The notes: a model not told the origin generated them from the letters alone. Shown: positions 26,244 to 36,322, counted from the first letter of the stretch. The stretch: DNA of 64,000 bases from Verrucomicrobiia bacterium (GCA_019694135.1 JAIBCM010000003.1:62001-126000), one strand, 5' to 3'. Numbers and translations: made by a program.

Positions 26244-29038
26244 AAATATTTTTTTATCATTTCTCCATGGCGATTATAAATAAATCCTAAAATTCCAAGA
26301 ACGGTTCCACTCATTAACAAAGTCACCACGCGACTTAATGTGCCAAACTGCCATAAATCCACAAATATAATTCTTAACACCGCAACCGCCAGAATCAATA
26401 GACCGCCTAAACGATACCAACGTTCTTTAAAAATTAATCCTAACCCAAAAATTACAATTCCCAATAGAGACCAACTCCCTGTCAAAAATATGCCCTCAAA
26501 ATTTTGTCCAATCCAACGACTGATAAAAATCCATAACGAAACCACAGGCAATAAAATCCAAATATTTTTAAGCCAAATCCCATCAATTTCACGCTTTTTA
26601 CTGATTTGATAAAGAATCGCTGGCGATAAAATCACGATCAAATCCAACCATTGCACTTTGATTTGCTCACGAAAAAGAAAAAGGAGCAATCCCCAAAGCA
26701 TTAATCCTCGACCCAAATAATAATTAAGTAGATTAAAAGGTCGTAAATTTAAAATGGCATAACTCAAGCCAATTACTCCAAAAGCTGCAGGTTGATATAT
26801 TGGCGATAAATAAGTATGAATCCAAAAACCCAACATCACCATAGCCAACACGTGATAAAGTCCGCTAATCTGTCGCAATACTTGCAAATCGATTAACTCG
26901 TTCTGAGGCAAATAATCAAAAATTTCACTCAACAACAAAATCGCTGCCAAAGGAATTAAAGCCATAAACCAAGTCATCGGTTGGTCGCCTAGCTTCGCAA
27001 AAAAATGAGCCACCGATAAAAACAAAAAAAACTGACCGCTAATCGCAAAAGTCCATTGACGCGCTATTCCGCCATAAATTAACATGGCTAAAGCCAGCCA
27101 ACCTCCATAAATCAGCCAATCTTTTTCCTGCCACACCGATTCTAAAGCCATATACAAAATCGAAGTAAACAATACCGTAGCCAACCAGATGCCTACTTTC
27201 AGCAAAAGCTCGGAAATTCGAATGCGATTTTGATATTGCCACCAATAACTTAAAAACATAGTAGCGCTCAACACGATCGTCGTATTCCACCACGGAATAG
27301 TCGAGGCTACGATAGATCGACCTATCCAAGAAGTTTGTCCCATCAATAAAAATAAACCTCCTGCCACTGCCAACTCAGGAAGTTGAATCCGAGGCGCTGC
27401 TACTGTTGCCATAACCGATAAAATAGCCAGCGCAGCAATTTCTTTTGGGAAAACAAAGTTCGTCACGATTATTAAAGCCCAACACACTGTGCATAAACCA
27501 ATATAATAAAAAGCGGGAATATGAAAAAACGATAATGAAAAACGTTTCCGATCCCACCAAGCTTCAAAAAGCAAAACCAAACCCATTCCTGCTCCGACCC
27601 AAGCGTGACTTGGCGCTTTTTCTAGCAATAAAGGCAAACCCGTTAGCACAGCTAGCGCTGCCGCGATTCCTGCTGCAATTCGAAATAAAATGGGAAAAAA
27701 AGCGCGCGCGGTTAACAATAACATCACGCTCCATAACAATATCAAAAGAGCCAAAGAAAAACCGGAAAATTTAAGAAACAATCCTATTATTAAAAAAATG
27801 CAGCCTTTAATCAAATAAGCTTGCGCCATCAAGGAAGAATATTTCAAGCGATATGCTCCAACACCCAATGCCATCAAAACTGCTCCAAAAATTTCCGTGA
27901 TCCACCACAAACTTCCTTGCAACGACTTGGACAGACTACTTACAAGCAACCCATAAAAAAACAAATTGTTCAGACTTAAAAAAACTGCCTTCGGATCCTC
28001 ATGCAAAGCATCTCGATCGGCCCAAAAAAGACCCACGGTAAATAAAATCCAATAACTCACTAAAAAAATGACATTCCAAGGAGAAAAGACAGACACCATG
28101 AAATCATTAACCTCAAGCAACCTTTGCCAACTCTGCCCCTCCTTCACCCAAAATTGCCAATAAGCAAAAGCTCCATAGGTCGCCAATAATCCAGCCCAAG
28201 AACAAAGCGTCCATCGATGTCTTACTAAGAACCAAACTGCTGCCAAACCCAAAACTAAATTCGACAAAAGCGTAAACCATGAAATCGGATTGATCACACA
28301 CGTGTAATAAGCCAGTAACAACCCCAACGTGGCCAATGTCTGTGATTTTTTCCGTTCTGCAACCCAAGTCATCAATCCAGCCCAAACCAACAACAAAATG
28401 GCAACGATCGTAACGCTATTAATCCATTGCACTGTTTTCACAAAATGAGAAGCGTAAGTCGTATAATAAACTGCTGCGAAACCGCCTCCTACAATCACTT
28501 GCGAAAAATTTCGTAATGATTCTCTTTTTTTCTCTAGCCCAAAACCAATTCCGATCAAACCTAATGAAATTAAATACAAACCCATTGCTTTAGCAAAAGG
28601 AGTAAGTTGTAAAATAAATTTATGATAAATATCATTTCCTAAAAAAACTAAACCCGTTAGAAACAAAAGAACCGCCAAACGAATCAACCAAACTTGTCCC
28701 ACACGAACCTCAAAAGATTCTTTTTTAGGTAATTTGTTGGATGAAGTTTTTGTTGCAGGCGATGAGGGTATGTGCGGAACACTGATTTCTGGTGGTTTCG
28801 ATGTTTTTAGCTTTTCAATCGCAGCTTCTGAAAAAACAAGTTTTTCAGATTGGAGAGGAGCCTTTGTCAAAAGTGGCGGTTTTTCTGAAGTGGGTTCTTG
28901 GGCCTCAACTTTTTTATCTTTCTCCAAAGCCCGCGCGATATCTTCAATCCGCTGATTCAAAGATGAAAGGGATTGTTGCAACGTTTTTTGCTGCGCTTGA
29001 ATATCAGCTAAAGTTTTTTTCAAGTCTTCATCACTCAT
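26240..29038 (-). CDS. DUF2339 polytopic membrane protein
   Basis: The 932-residue protein has an N-terminal coiled coil (about 1-45, KTLADIQAQQKTLQQSL), a Pro/Lys-rich linker (46-110) and then more than twenty consecutive hydrophobic helices to the C-terminus. This layout is the DUF2339 family, of unknown function and found in many Gram-negative bacteria. Aromatic residues and GIAR/GLGL motifs recur within the helices. It is the first gene of a unit with amtB, with which it overlaps by four bases. No catalytic motif is apparent. Confidence 0.82.
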   Translation of the reverse strand: MSDEDLKKTLADIQAQQKTLQQSLSSLNQRIEDIARALEKDKKVEAQEPTSEKPPLLTKAPLQSEKLVFSEAAIEKLKTSKPPEISVPHIPSSPATKTSSNKLPKKESFEVRVGQVWLIRLAVLLFLTGLVFLGNDIYHKFILQLTPFAKAMGLYLISLGLIGIGFGLEKKRESLRNFSQVIVGGGFAAVYYTTYASHFVKTVQWINSVTIVAILLLVWAGLMTWVAERKKSQTLATLGLLLAYYTCVINPISWFTLLSNLVLGLAAVWFLVRHRWTLCSWAGLLATYGAFAYWQFWVKEGQSWQRLLEVNDFMVSVFSPWNVIFLVSYWILFTVGLFWADRDALHEDPKAVFLSLNNLFFYGLLVSSLSKSLQGSLWWITEIFGAVLMALGVGAYRLKYSSLMAQAYLIKGCIFLIIGLFLKFSGFSLALLILLWSVMLLLTARAFFPILFRIAAGIAAALAVLTGLPLLLEKAPSHAWVGAGMGLVLLFEAWWDRKRFSLSFFHIPAFYYIGLCTVCWALIIVTNFVFPKEIAALAILSVMATVAAPRIQLPELAVAGGLFLLMGQTSWIGRSIVASTIPWWNTTIVLSATMFLSYWWQYQNRIRISELLLKVGIWLATVLFTSILYMALESVWQEKDWLIYGGWLALAMLIYGGIARQWTFAISGQFFLFLSVAHFFAKLGDQPMTWFMALIPLAAILLLSEIFDYLPQNELIDLQVLRQISGLYHVLAMVMLGFWIHTYLSPIYQPAAFGVIGLSYAILNLRPFNLLNYYLGRGLMLWGLLLFLFREQIKVQWLDLIVILSPAILYQISKKREIDGIWLKNIWILLPVVSLWIFISRWIGQNFEGIFLTGSWSLLGIVIFGLGLIFKERWYRLGGLLILAVAVLRIIFVDLWQFGTLSRVVTLLMSGTVLGILGFIYNRHGEMIKKYL

Positions 29039-29130
29039 GATGATAAGAAGATTTCCTTAGAAAGGACTTTGCCTCTTATCTGCTCTTACGCAAGTCTCAA
29101 AATCTTCTTTTCACCCTGATAAAATCATTT

Positions 29131-30867
29131 ATGAAACAAGAAATGAAAGCCACATCAAAAAGTAAAAAGAAAAACCTTCGTCCTCACTCTGCCATCATGC
29201 TCGATGGTCCCGAACGTGCGCCCAGTCGTGCGATGCTTCATGCGGTTGGTTTTACTCCAGAAGACTTTAAAAAGTCGCAAATAGGCATTGCTTCCACCTG
29301 GAGCATGGTAACGCCTTGCAACATGCATATTGATAAACTGGCTTTGGAAGCAGCTAAAGGAGCCGATACGGCTGGTGGCAAATCGGTAATTTTTAATACC
29401 ATTACTATTTCCGACGGTATTTCGATGGGCACGGAAGGCATGAAATATTCCTTGGTCTCTCGAGAAGTTATTGCCGATTCCATTGAAACAGTTGTGGGTT
29501 GCGAAGGGTTTGACGGTCTCGTAGCGATTGGCGGTTGTGATAAAAATATGCCAGGTTGCATCATTGCCATGGCGCGTCTTAATCGTCCCTCAGTTTTTGT
29601 TTATGGTGGCACAATTCTACCAGGGTGTTTAACACAGTCGAACGGTCAGAAACGAGACCTCGATATTGTGTCCGTTTTCGAAGCTGTAGGCGCTCATGCA
29701 AATCATAAAATTAGCGATAAAGAATTGGGCCAAATTGAAGCCTGCGCCATTCCGGGGCCCGGTTCTTGTGGTGGAATGTATACGGCTAATACGATGGCTT
29801 CTGCCATTGAAGCGTTAGGTATGAGTTTACCCAATAGCTCAGCGCAAGCTGCGGTTTCCTCAGAAAAATTGCAGGATTGTCATTCTGCCGGTGAAGCAGT
29901 TTTGAATCTGATCAAACTCGGCATCACTCCGAAAGATATTATGACCCGCAAAGCTTTTGAAAATGCTATCACGGTGGTCATTGCACTGGGTGGTTCGACT
30001 AACGCTGTGCTTCATCTGATTGGAATGGCTCATGCGGCTGGCGTGAAATTGGCATTGGACGATTTCACTCGTATCGGAAAACGCGTGCCAGTTTTGGCCG
30101 ACCTGAAACCCAGCGGTCGTTACACCATGTCAGCCTTGGTTAATATCGGTGGCTTAACTCCGCTCATGAAAATGTTGTTAGATGAAGGTTTATTGCATGG
30201 TGATTGCATCACAGTGACTGGAAAAACGGTAAAACAAAATTTAGCGACTGCAAAATCTTATCCTAAGGGTCAAAATGTTATTCGTCCTTTTAGCGATCCG
30301 ATTAAAAAAGATAGTCATCTTATTATTCTTTACGGAAATCTTGCGCCTACCGGCGCGGTAGCAAAAATTTCGGGCAAAGAAGGTGATCTCTTCACCGGAC
30401 GTGCGCGTGTGTTCGAATCGGAAGAATCAGCGCTAAAACGCATCCTAGATGGCACCGTGAAAAAAGGTGATGTTATTGTGATTCGCTACGAGGGCCCTTG
30501 TGGTGGTCCCGGCATGCGTGAAATGCTTTCCCCTACCTCTGCAGTGATGGGTAAAGGTCTTGGAAAAGATGTTGCCCTCATCACTGATGGCCGTTTTTCT
30601 GGAGGCAGTCACGGTTTTGTGGTGGGTCACATCACACCAGAAGCTCATTTGGGTGGGCCCATTGCATTAATCAAAAATGGAGATAAAATTACCATTGATG
30701 CCAATAAACGTCTTATGACATTACACGTTTCCGCTCAAGAATTGCGTCAACGCAAAGCCAAATGGAAACAACCCAAGCCCCGTTATACGAAGGGGGTTTT
30801 GGCAAAATATGCAAAAATGGTAACAAACGCCTCGCAAGGAGCCGTAACTGATGCTAACTTATATTAG
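29131..30867 (+). CDS. ilvD: Dihydroxy-acid dehydratase
   Basis: IlvD dehydrates dihydroxy acids to the 2-oxo acids of valine and isoleucine synthesis, with an iron-sulfur cluster. The 578 residues match the family. Three cluster cysteines are visible: Cys63 (TPCNMH), Cys136 ([11 protein letters not shown]) and Cys213 ([14 protein letters not shown]). The C-terminal signatures [20 protein letters not shown] and [11 protein letters not shown] are intact. The spacing of the cysteines fits the [2Fe-2S] type, but cluster type is not proven. It is separated from ilvN-ilvC by 20 kb. hflX follows after 17 bases. Confidence 0.97.
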   Translation: MKQEMKATSKSKKKNLRPHSAIMLDGPERAPSRAMLHAVGFTPEDFKKSQIGIASTWSMVTPCNMHIDKLALEAAKGADTAGGKSVIFNTITISDGISMGTEGMKYSLVSREVIADSIETVVGCEGFDGLVAIGGCDKNMPGCIIAMARLNRPSVFVYGGTILPGCLTQSNGQKRDLDIVSVFEAVGAHANHKISDKELGQIEACAIPGPGSCGGMYTANTMASAIEALGMSLPNSSAQAAVSSEKLQDCHSAGEAVLNLIKLGITPKDIMTRKAFENAITVVIALGGSTNAVLHLIGMAHAAGVKLALDDFTRIGKRVPVLADLKPSGRYTMSALVNIGGLTPLMKMLLDEGLLHGDCITVTGKTVKQNLATAKSYPKGQNVIRPFSDPIKKDSHLIILYGNLAPTGAVAKISGKEGDLFTGRARVFESEESALKRILDGTVKKGDVIVIRYEGPCGGPGMREMLSPTSAVMGKGLGKDVALITDGRFSGGSHGFVVGHITPEAHLGGPIALIKNGDKITIDANKRLMTLHVSAQELRQRKAKWKQPKPRYTKGVLAKYAKMVTNASQGAVTDANLY

Positions 30868-30884
30868 GAGATGACAATAAAGGA

Positions 30885-32180
30885 ATGATAACCACACGCG
30901 ATCAAACCCCTCGCGCAGCACGAGCTTTTTTAGTCGGTGTTCAAGTGGGTAAAGCAACCGAAACCCATACTGCCAGTCTATTGCATGAACTCCAAGAGCT
31001 GGTCGCAACACTTGATTTGGAAATCGTAGACTCCTTATTAGTCAAAATTTCTTCCCCTCACCCAAAATTCTTTATCGGTTCGGGCAAAACCGAAGAAATT
31101 ATTGAAAAAGCGAAAGCAGCCAAAGCGGATCTTATTATTTTTGATAATGAACTCACGCCCGGCCAACAACGCAACTGGGACAAAGCTTCCGGCTTGAGCG
31201 TCATTGATCGAGAAGAAGTGATTCTGGAAATTTTTGGACGCCGTGCGCAAACCCATGAGGCCCGTTTGCAAGTCAAACTCGCTTTTATGGAATATTCTTT
31301 GCCGCGTTTAAAACGTGCTTGGACTCACCTCAGTCGTCAACAAGGTCTTGGCGGTAAAGGTGAAGGGGAAACTCAACTTGAAACCGACCGTCGTTTGGTT
31401 CGCAAACGCATTGAAAAATTAAAAGAAGAATTAGAAACCGTGCGTGCCCAACGCGCCACCCAACGCAAACAACGACAACGCCTCCCCACCCCCGTTGTTG
31501 CTATCGTCGGCTACACCAATGCTGGCAAATCTTCTTTGCTAAAAAAATTCACGGGCGCCGAAGTTTTGGTGGAAGACAAACTCTTTGCCACGCTTGACAC
31601 CACTACTCGCAAAATTCAACTGCCTAATCAACAAACCGTTTTATTAACGGACACCGTCGGTTTTGTGCGACAACTCCCGCACCGGTTGGTGGAAGCTTTT
31701 AAGGCCACACTCGAAGAAGCAACCATGGCCGATTTTCTTATTCACGTTCTCGATGTTAATAATCCAGAAGTGCTGGAATTTTATCAAACTACCCTTTCCG
31801 TTTTAAAAGAACTCGGGGCCGATTCTAAACCTACCCTCACCGTTTTTAATAAAATTGATCTAGCGCCCAGTCCGGAGCAATTAGCTCATATTCGACAACA
31901 ATTTCCCACTGCCATTTTTATCTCCACTCACACTGGCGAAGGGTTGCAAGAATTGCTTTATCGTATGAGCGACTTACTCAATCCTGAATTGAAACAAATC
32001 CAAGTTTTACTACCCCATTCTCGCTACGATCTCATCACCCAGCTTTATCGCCACGGTAAAGTGCTCAACAAAATTATCCGTAACGAAGGCATTGAAATGA
32101 TTGCTCGAATTTCGAATCGTTGGCTCACATGCTATCAACCCTTTCTTATACCCGTTTCTAAATTGAAAAAAGCTGCTTAG
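30885..32180 (+). CDS. hflX: GTPase HflX
   Basis: HflX is a ribosome-binding GTPase that splits stalled or damaged 70S ribosomes, for example in heat stress. The 431-residue protein has the HflX N-terminal domain (about 15-125, SPHPKFFIGSGKTEEIIEKA), the linker GGKGEGETQLETDRRLVRKR, and a C-terminal G domain: G1 GYTNAGKSSLLKKF near residue 210, G3 LTDTVGFVRQLPH and G4 FNKIDLA. A C-terminal tail (about 370-431) completes the family. The gene is likely co-transcribed with ilvD. Confidence 0.96.
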   Translation: MITTRDQTPRAARAFLVGVQVGKATETHTASLLHELQELVATLDLEIVDSLLVKISSPHPKFFIGSGKTEEIIEKAKAAKADLIIFDNELTPGQQRNWDKASGLSVIDREEVILEIFGRRAQTHEARLQVKLAFMEYSLPRLKRAWTHLSRQQGLGGKGEGETQLETDRRLVRKRIEKLKEELETVRAQRATQRKQRQRLPTPVVAIVGYTNAGKSSLLKKFTGAEVLVEDKLFATLDTTTRKIQLPNQQTVLLTDTVGFVRQLPHRLVEAFKATLEEATMADFLIHVLDVNNPEVLEFYQTTLSVLKELGADSKPTLTVFNKIDLAPSPEQLAHIRQQFPTAIFISTHTGEGLQELLYRMSDLLNPELKQIQVLLPHSRYDLITQLYRHGKVLNKIIRNEGIEMIARISNRWLTCYQPFLIPVSKLKKAA

Positions 32181-32190
32181 CTTAATATTT

Positions 32191-32220
32191 TTAATGTGCT
32201 GATTTTTTTTTGCACATTAA
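32191..32220. other. Perfect nine-base inverted repeat between convergent hflX and znuB
   Basis: TTAATGTGC (32191-32199) and GCACATTAA (32212-32220) pair perfectly around a 12-base loop with a nine-T run. It covers the last codons and stop of znuB and lies 10 bases after the hflX stop. The T-run is in the loop and not after the stem, so it is not a standard terminator, though it may end transcription of one or both convergent genes. Confidence 0.3.
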
Positions 32221-33033
32221 GGCTATAATTAGAAAAGCAAGATGGCACAAAACGATCGTTGGACCGGTGATCGTGTTAAACTGATAAGAAACCATCACGC
32301 CTCCCACAGAAGCCACTAAACCCATGCCCATAGCCGCCAAAAGCATGACTCGAAAATTGGGCGCAACAATTTTTGCCGCGGCGGCAGGAATCACAATCAG
32401 AGCGCTTACCAACAATGCGCCCAATAGCTTGATACTCAAAGCCACCGTTGCAGCAATGATTATGACCAAAGTATAATTAAGTCGACGCGTAGCAATACCA
32501 TCACTTCTGGCTAATTCTTCCTGTAAAGTCGTTAAGGTTAACGCACGCAAATTCCAAAAAATAAAAAAATAACAAAAAGCCGCAAGAATAGTGATCAGAA
32601 TAATGGAGCCCCAGGAGTTAGCGTTGATATCGCCGAAAAGCGCGCCTTCTAAAAATTGATAACGTTGAAGTTGAGAAATAATTAGCACTCCTAAAGCCAC
32701 ACTGCCTGTAAAACAAAACGCAATAATTGTGTCGGCTTTCAAATGGGCGCGCTCAAAAAGAAACGCCATTACCAAAGCAATAATCAAACAATAAACTAGC
32801 AATAACACGCTTTGTAACCAGGCTACATTCACCCAATGAAACCGGGATTGCAAAACTTGTTCAACAAACAGGCCCAATGCAATGCCCGTTAAAGCCGAAT
32901 GCGCTATCGCGTCGCTAAAAAATGCCATGCCCCTCAGTGTGATAAAAATGCCGAGTAACCCACAAACGGGTCCCATCAAAAAAGCCGCCAACAAAGCGCG
33001 CTGCATGAAATCGTAATGCCACATTTCCATCAT
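32191..33033 (-). CDS. znuB: ZnuB-type metal ABC transporter permease
   Basis: The 280-residue protein is an ABC-3 family permease for zinc or manganese. Eight or nine hydrophobic helices are visible, and the family block GMAFFSDAIAHSALTGIALG lies near residues 35-54. A second signature region is LVIIIAATVALSIKLLGALL near 200. Metal (Zn or Mn) cannot be told from the permease. The gene follows znuC by three bases. The first codons (MMEMWHY) offer three ATGs, and the first is used here. Confidence 0.88.
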   Translation of the reverse strand: MMEMWHYDFMQRALLAAFLMGPVCGLLGIFITLRGMAFFSDAIAHSALTGIALGLFVEQVLQSRFHWVNVAWLQSVLLLVYCLIIALVMAFLFERAHLKADTIIAFCFTGSVALGVLIISQLQRYQFLEGALFGDINANSWGSIILITILAAFCYFFIFWNLRALTLTTLQEELARSDGIATRRLNYTLVIIIAATVALSIKLLGALLVSALIVIPAAAAKIVAPNFRVMLLAAMGMGLVASVGGVMVSYQFNTITGPTIVLCHLAFLIIALMCKKKSAH

Positions 33034-33036
33034 ACC

Positions 33037-33792
33037 TTAGCAACCCACAATATCCTGAAGCGAAATAAAAGCCTCCTGGTGCCCCGTTTCAAATGAGCCA
33101 TAAGCTTTCGCTAAATTTTCACGCGTTAGAATAAGCGAAGGTGCGCCTTCGCAATGAATGCGTCGGTTTAAACAATACACTCGATTGCAAATATGATTCA
33201 CTAAATGCAAATCATGTGACACCATCAAAACACCAAGCTTTAAATGATCGCGAACATGATGCAACAAGGCATCAAAACTCATGCCGCCTCGAACGTCGAC
33301 CCCTGTTAAAGGCTCGTCTAATAATAAAATATCTGGTTTGGTCAAAAGACCTGATGCCACCAAAACGCGTTGCCATTCTCCTCCAGAAAGTTCGCCTAAT
33401 TTTCTATCGAGAAGATGTTCTGCACCTAAATCCCTAAGCTGTTTTTGAGCGAGTCTACGCTCTAACGCGTTTGCGAGGCCAAACCAAAATCGTTTTTGAT
33501 TTAAACGCAATGCAAGAAATTCCAAAACGGTAAGCGGCACGGAATTGTCAAATGGCAAACGCTGTGGCACATAACCGATTTGGAGTTGAGGTTTTTTTTC
33601 AATCGTCCCTTGGCGTTTTGTTAAAATGCCAGCCAGACATTTTAATAATGAACTTTTTCCGCCGCCATTAGGCCCAATGAGACCAATAATTTCTCCCGCA
33701 TGAATTTCCAAATGAATATCTTCAAAAACATTTTCTTCACCATAACCTCCACTTAAATGAGAGGCTCGCAATAAAAGTGATCCGACTTGCAT
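33037..33792 (-). CDS. znuC: ZnuC-type metal ABC transporter ATPase
   Basis: The 251-residue ATPase energises the ZnuB permease. Walker A GPNGGGKSS is near residue 40, the Q-loop YVPQRL near 75, signature LSGGEWQRVL near 134 and Walker B ILLLDEPLTG near 156, with the switch His in MVSHDLHLV near 190. It is complete and in the right order between znuA and znuB, which is the arrangement of ABC zinc/manganese importers. Confidence 0.9.
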   Translation of the reverse strand: MQVGSLLLRASHLSGGYGEENVFEDIHLEIHAGEIIGLIGPNGGGKSSLLKCLAGILTKRQGTIEKKPQLQIGYVPQRLPFDNSVPLTVLEFLALRLNQKRFWFGLANALERRLAQKQLRDLGAEHLLDRKLGELSGGEWQRVLVASGLLTKPDILLLDEPLTGVDVRGGMSFDALLHHVRDHLKLGVLMVSHDLHLVNHICNRVYCLNRRIHCEGAPSLILTRENLAKAYGSFETGHQEAFISLQDIVGC

Positions 33793-33835
33793 GATAAAAT
33801 CTCATTGTAGAGCAAGGGCTTTACTTGCCAAGTTA

Positions 33836-34666
33836 TTAGCGAAATGTTTCCTGTAATGTTTTCAAATTGTTTTTTGCAACTTCTTCGTAGAAAGCCACTG
33901 AATGAGAGCCAGTTTCCATCGTGTCCAATTCGGCTGTTTTTACGCCGGTATCTACCGCAATTTGTTTTAATAACTGAGGGTTATATTGCGGCTCGCTAAA
34001 GAGCACGGAAATTTTTTCTTTCCGAATGACGTCGATAATATGAGCTAAATACTTGGGTGTTGGTTCTTTACCAGGGAATTCTTCAAAAACTCCCAACCTT
34101 TTTATGCCATAACGATGGGCTAAGTAAGGAAAGGCATCATGAAACGCGATCATTTTTTTGCCATTTAATGGTTTAAGTGTTTCAACATAATTTTCATGCA
34201 ATTTTTTTAATTGCGCGATATATTTTTTTGCGTTTTTTTGATAGTAGGTTGCGTGCTCGGGATCGATTTTTTCTAAACCTTTTGCGATATTTTTCACTTG
34301 TTCGATAGCCAACAAGGGATCTAGCCAAGTGTGAGGATTATTATTAATTGTTTCAATCCCTACGCTGGCATCAATTCGTTTGGCTTTGGAGTTGATTTGA
34401 AATGCTTTTTCCAAAAATTCTTCCAAACCTAAACCATTAAAAATAATTACATGAGTAGCCGCTATTTTTTTGGCATCTTGAGGTCGCATCATATACTCGT
34501 GAGGTCCGACATTGTCCGGCAATAAATTAATCACTTCCGCCCAGTCGCCTGCTACATTTTTGGTAAAACAATAAATTGGCGAAAAGGTGGTTAAAATTTT
34601 TATTTTTTCTGCTGAGCTACTCCAGGCTAAGATACCGATGCAAAAACTTAAGAATTTTTTTTTCAT
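33836..34666 (-). CDS. znuA: ZnuA-type zinc/manganese-binding periplasmic protein
   Basis: This 276-residue protein is the A-I cluster binding protein of an ABC metal importer. A short signal peptide (MKKKFLSFCIGILAWSSSA) directs it to the periplasm. Metal ligands are visible: His56 (GPHEYMMRP), His112 (NPHTWLDP) and His176 (AFHDAFPY), with acidic ligand candidates in the C-terminal half (LFSEPQYN, AELDTME). There is no His-rich loop of the E. coli ZnuA type, so zinc versus manganese is open. It begins only 10 bases after thiE. Confidence 0.88.
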   Translation of the reverse strand: MKKKFLSFCIGILAWSSSAEKIKILTTFSPIYCFTKNVAGDWAEVINLLPDNVGPHEYMMRPQDAKKIAATHVIIFNGLGLEEFLEKAFQINSKAKRIDASVGIETINNNPHTWLDPLLAIEQVKNIAKGLEKIDPEHATYYQKNAKKYIAQLKKLHENYVETLKPLNGKKMIAFHDAFPYLAHRYGIKRLGVFEEFPGKEPTPKYLAHIIDVIRKEKISVLFSEPQYNPQLLKQIAVDTGVKTAELDTMETGSHSVAFYEEVAKNNLKTLQETFR

Positions 34667-34676
34667 TTTTTAAAAA

Positions 34677-35333
34677 TTAAGATGATAATGGGAATCGAGA
34701 TAAAGTTTCATTTAATTGCAGGCAATAATCGCTGGGAGAGGCAGCTTGCATGATGCCGGAAACAGCTACCACGCGTTTCGCCCCTGCTTGTAAAATAGTT
34801 TTTAAATTTTCCAATTTTACGCCGCCAATACAAAAAATGGGAATATCGACTTGTTGATGGACATTTTGAATCAAATCTAGACCAATAGGTTGATAAGCAG
34901 GTTTGGTGGGTGTGGCGAATAAAGGTCCAAATCCAATATAATCCGGTTTTTCTTCTTGCGCAGTAATGGCTTGATTCAAAGAATGTGTCGATTTACCCAA
35001 AACAGCAGGCACTGGCATTTTTTTTCTGACTTCGTGTAGCGGCATATCCTCTTGTCCGACGTGCACTCCTTCCAAATTGAGTTTGGCCGCTAGTTCCACA
35101 TAATCATTCAAGATCAAAGGAATTTTTGCTTCTTGAGTGATTTCATGAATCGCTTTTGCCATCGCCTCGACCTGTTGTAGAGATTCTTTTTTTGCGCGCA
35201 GTTGAATAACATGCGCTCCCCCTTTTACCAATTCTTTGGCGTAAAAAGTAACGCTTCTTTCTCTTAAATAACCGGTGTCAATAATCGCATAAAGTCGCGC
35301 TTGTTGCAACCAGAGCCGCCAATCGTTTTGCAT
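34677..35333 (-). CDS. thiE: Thiamine-phosphate synthase
   Basis: ThiE joins the pyrimidine and thiazole phosphates to make thiamine monophosphate. The 218-residue TIM-barrel protein contains the family blocks VIQLRAKKESLQQVEAMA (about 42-59), IPLILNDYVELA, GVHVGQEDMPL, KSTHSL, PDYIGFGPLFATPTKP and IPIFCIGGV. It overlaps the RodZ-like gene by one base (TAATG) and is followed by znuA. No TPP riboswitch is visible upstream, as the gene has no leader of its own. Confidence 0.93.
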   Translation of the reverse strand: MQNDWRLWLQQARLYAIIDTGYLRERSVTFYAKELVKGGAHVIQLRAKKESLQQVEAMAKAIHEITQEAKIPLILNDYVELAAKLNLEGVHVGQEDMPLHEVRKKMPVPAVLGKSTHSLNQAITAQEEKPDYIGFGPLFATPTKPAYQPIGLDLIQNVHQQVDIPIFCIGGVKLENLKTILQAGAKRVVAVSGIMQAASPSDYCLQLNETLSRFPLSS

Positions 35334-36322
35334 TAAGGCAAAGTAAATTCTTGGCGAGAAGCACTTTGACTCAGTTGCCCACGCGATTGTCCATTGATGG
35401 TTAATAACAATGCGGAAGCTGGTCGCGCGACAATAAAGAAACGTTCACCTTGCCAGGAACCGCTTTGACCCGGAGCCATCACCCCATCATACACCGGACG
35501 ACTTTCATTCCCATTCACAATGACTCGCAACCAAACTTCATCCGTGGCTTGTAATTGCAATGTGGTTGTGGGTTTCACCACTTCTGCGCGAGGCGCTTCG
35601 AGTTGATTGGTTTCATTGGCAGGCCCCACTTCCTGAGTAATAGGTTGGGCTGATGGCGCTTGAGGTTCCGGTAAGGGTTCTACAGGTGGTGGTGTTTCAT
35701 TACGCACCACAACTTCTGCGCGAGGAATAGGAGGTTCTGATGCTGGTGGTGTTACCACTTCTGCACGAGGAATATTGGCCTCAGATTTATTCTTTTTATT
35801 TTTTTTCTTAATTGCGACAGGGGTTGTTTCATTTAATGGAACGGCTCGAGGCACGACATTGGTTTGAGTGAGATAATGATTATTATTATCTGTAGGATAT
35901 TCCTTAAAATTACGGCCAATACGCCAAAGCACGAAAATAATTCCGATAACAATCAAAATCGCCATCAACCCAATAATCTGTCCGCCAATACGTTGAAGAG
36001 TGGGTTGACGAACTTTGGTCACAGGTGGCATTGCTTCGAGAGGCGGTACATGAGCCAGCTCTGCCTCTTCTTCGTCAATACGACCTTCTAATTTCGCGAT
36101 CACTTTATGATCATCCAATCCTAACGCCCGCGCATAAATGCGAACAAATCCTCGCACATAAGCCGCACTCGGAAAATTATCATAATTATCAGCCTCCAGA
36201 TCGTGCAGTTGTTCTGGTTTAATTTTAGTGATTTGAGCAGCGGCCTCTAAGGTCCAACCGCGTTGTTCGCGCAATCGGCGCAACTCTTGACCTAAAGATT
36301 CTTGAACAGGTTTAGAACGCAT
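35333..36322 (-). CDS. RodZ-like helix-turn-helix membrane protein
   Basis: The 329-residue protein has an N-terminal HTH_25/XRE-like domain (about 7-75, LGQELRRLREQRGWTLEAAA), one transmembrane helix (115-136, IIGLMAILIVIGIIFVLW) and a C-terminal DUF4115-type beta domain (about 245-329). RodZ couples MreB to the wall machinery for rod shape. The periplasmic linker repeats PRAEVV four times, separated by Pro/Glu-rich spacers, and is low complexity. It lies between ftsK and thiE. mreB is not in the window, so the RodZ role is inferred. Confidence 0.83.
   Translation of the reverse strand: MRSKPVQESLGQELRRLREQRGWTLEAAAQITKIKPEQLHDLEADNYDNFPSAAYVRGFVRIYARALGLDDHKVIAKLEGRIDEEEAELAHVPPLEAMPPVTKVRQPTLQRIGGQIIGLMAILIVIGIIFVLWRIGRNFKEYPTDNNNHYLTQTNVVPRAVPLNETTPVAIKKKNKKNKSEANIPRAEVVTPPASEPPIPRAEVVVRNETPPPVEPLPEPQAPSAQPITQEVGPANETNQLEAPRAEVVKPTTTLQLQATDEVWLRVIVNGNESRPVYDGVMAPGQSGSWQGERFFIVARPASALLLTINGQSRGQLSQSASRQEFTLP

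Noticed and set aside
32191-32220. Canonical terminator between hflX and znuB
   Set aside because: The T-run is in the loop and not after the stem, so I list only an inverted repeat with low confidence.
35333-35400. TPP riboswitch for thiE
   Set aside because: thiE overlaps the preceding gene by one base and has no leader in which to place one; no conserved TPP core was seen.
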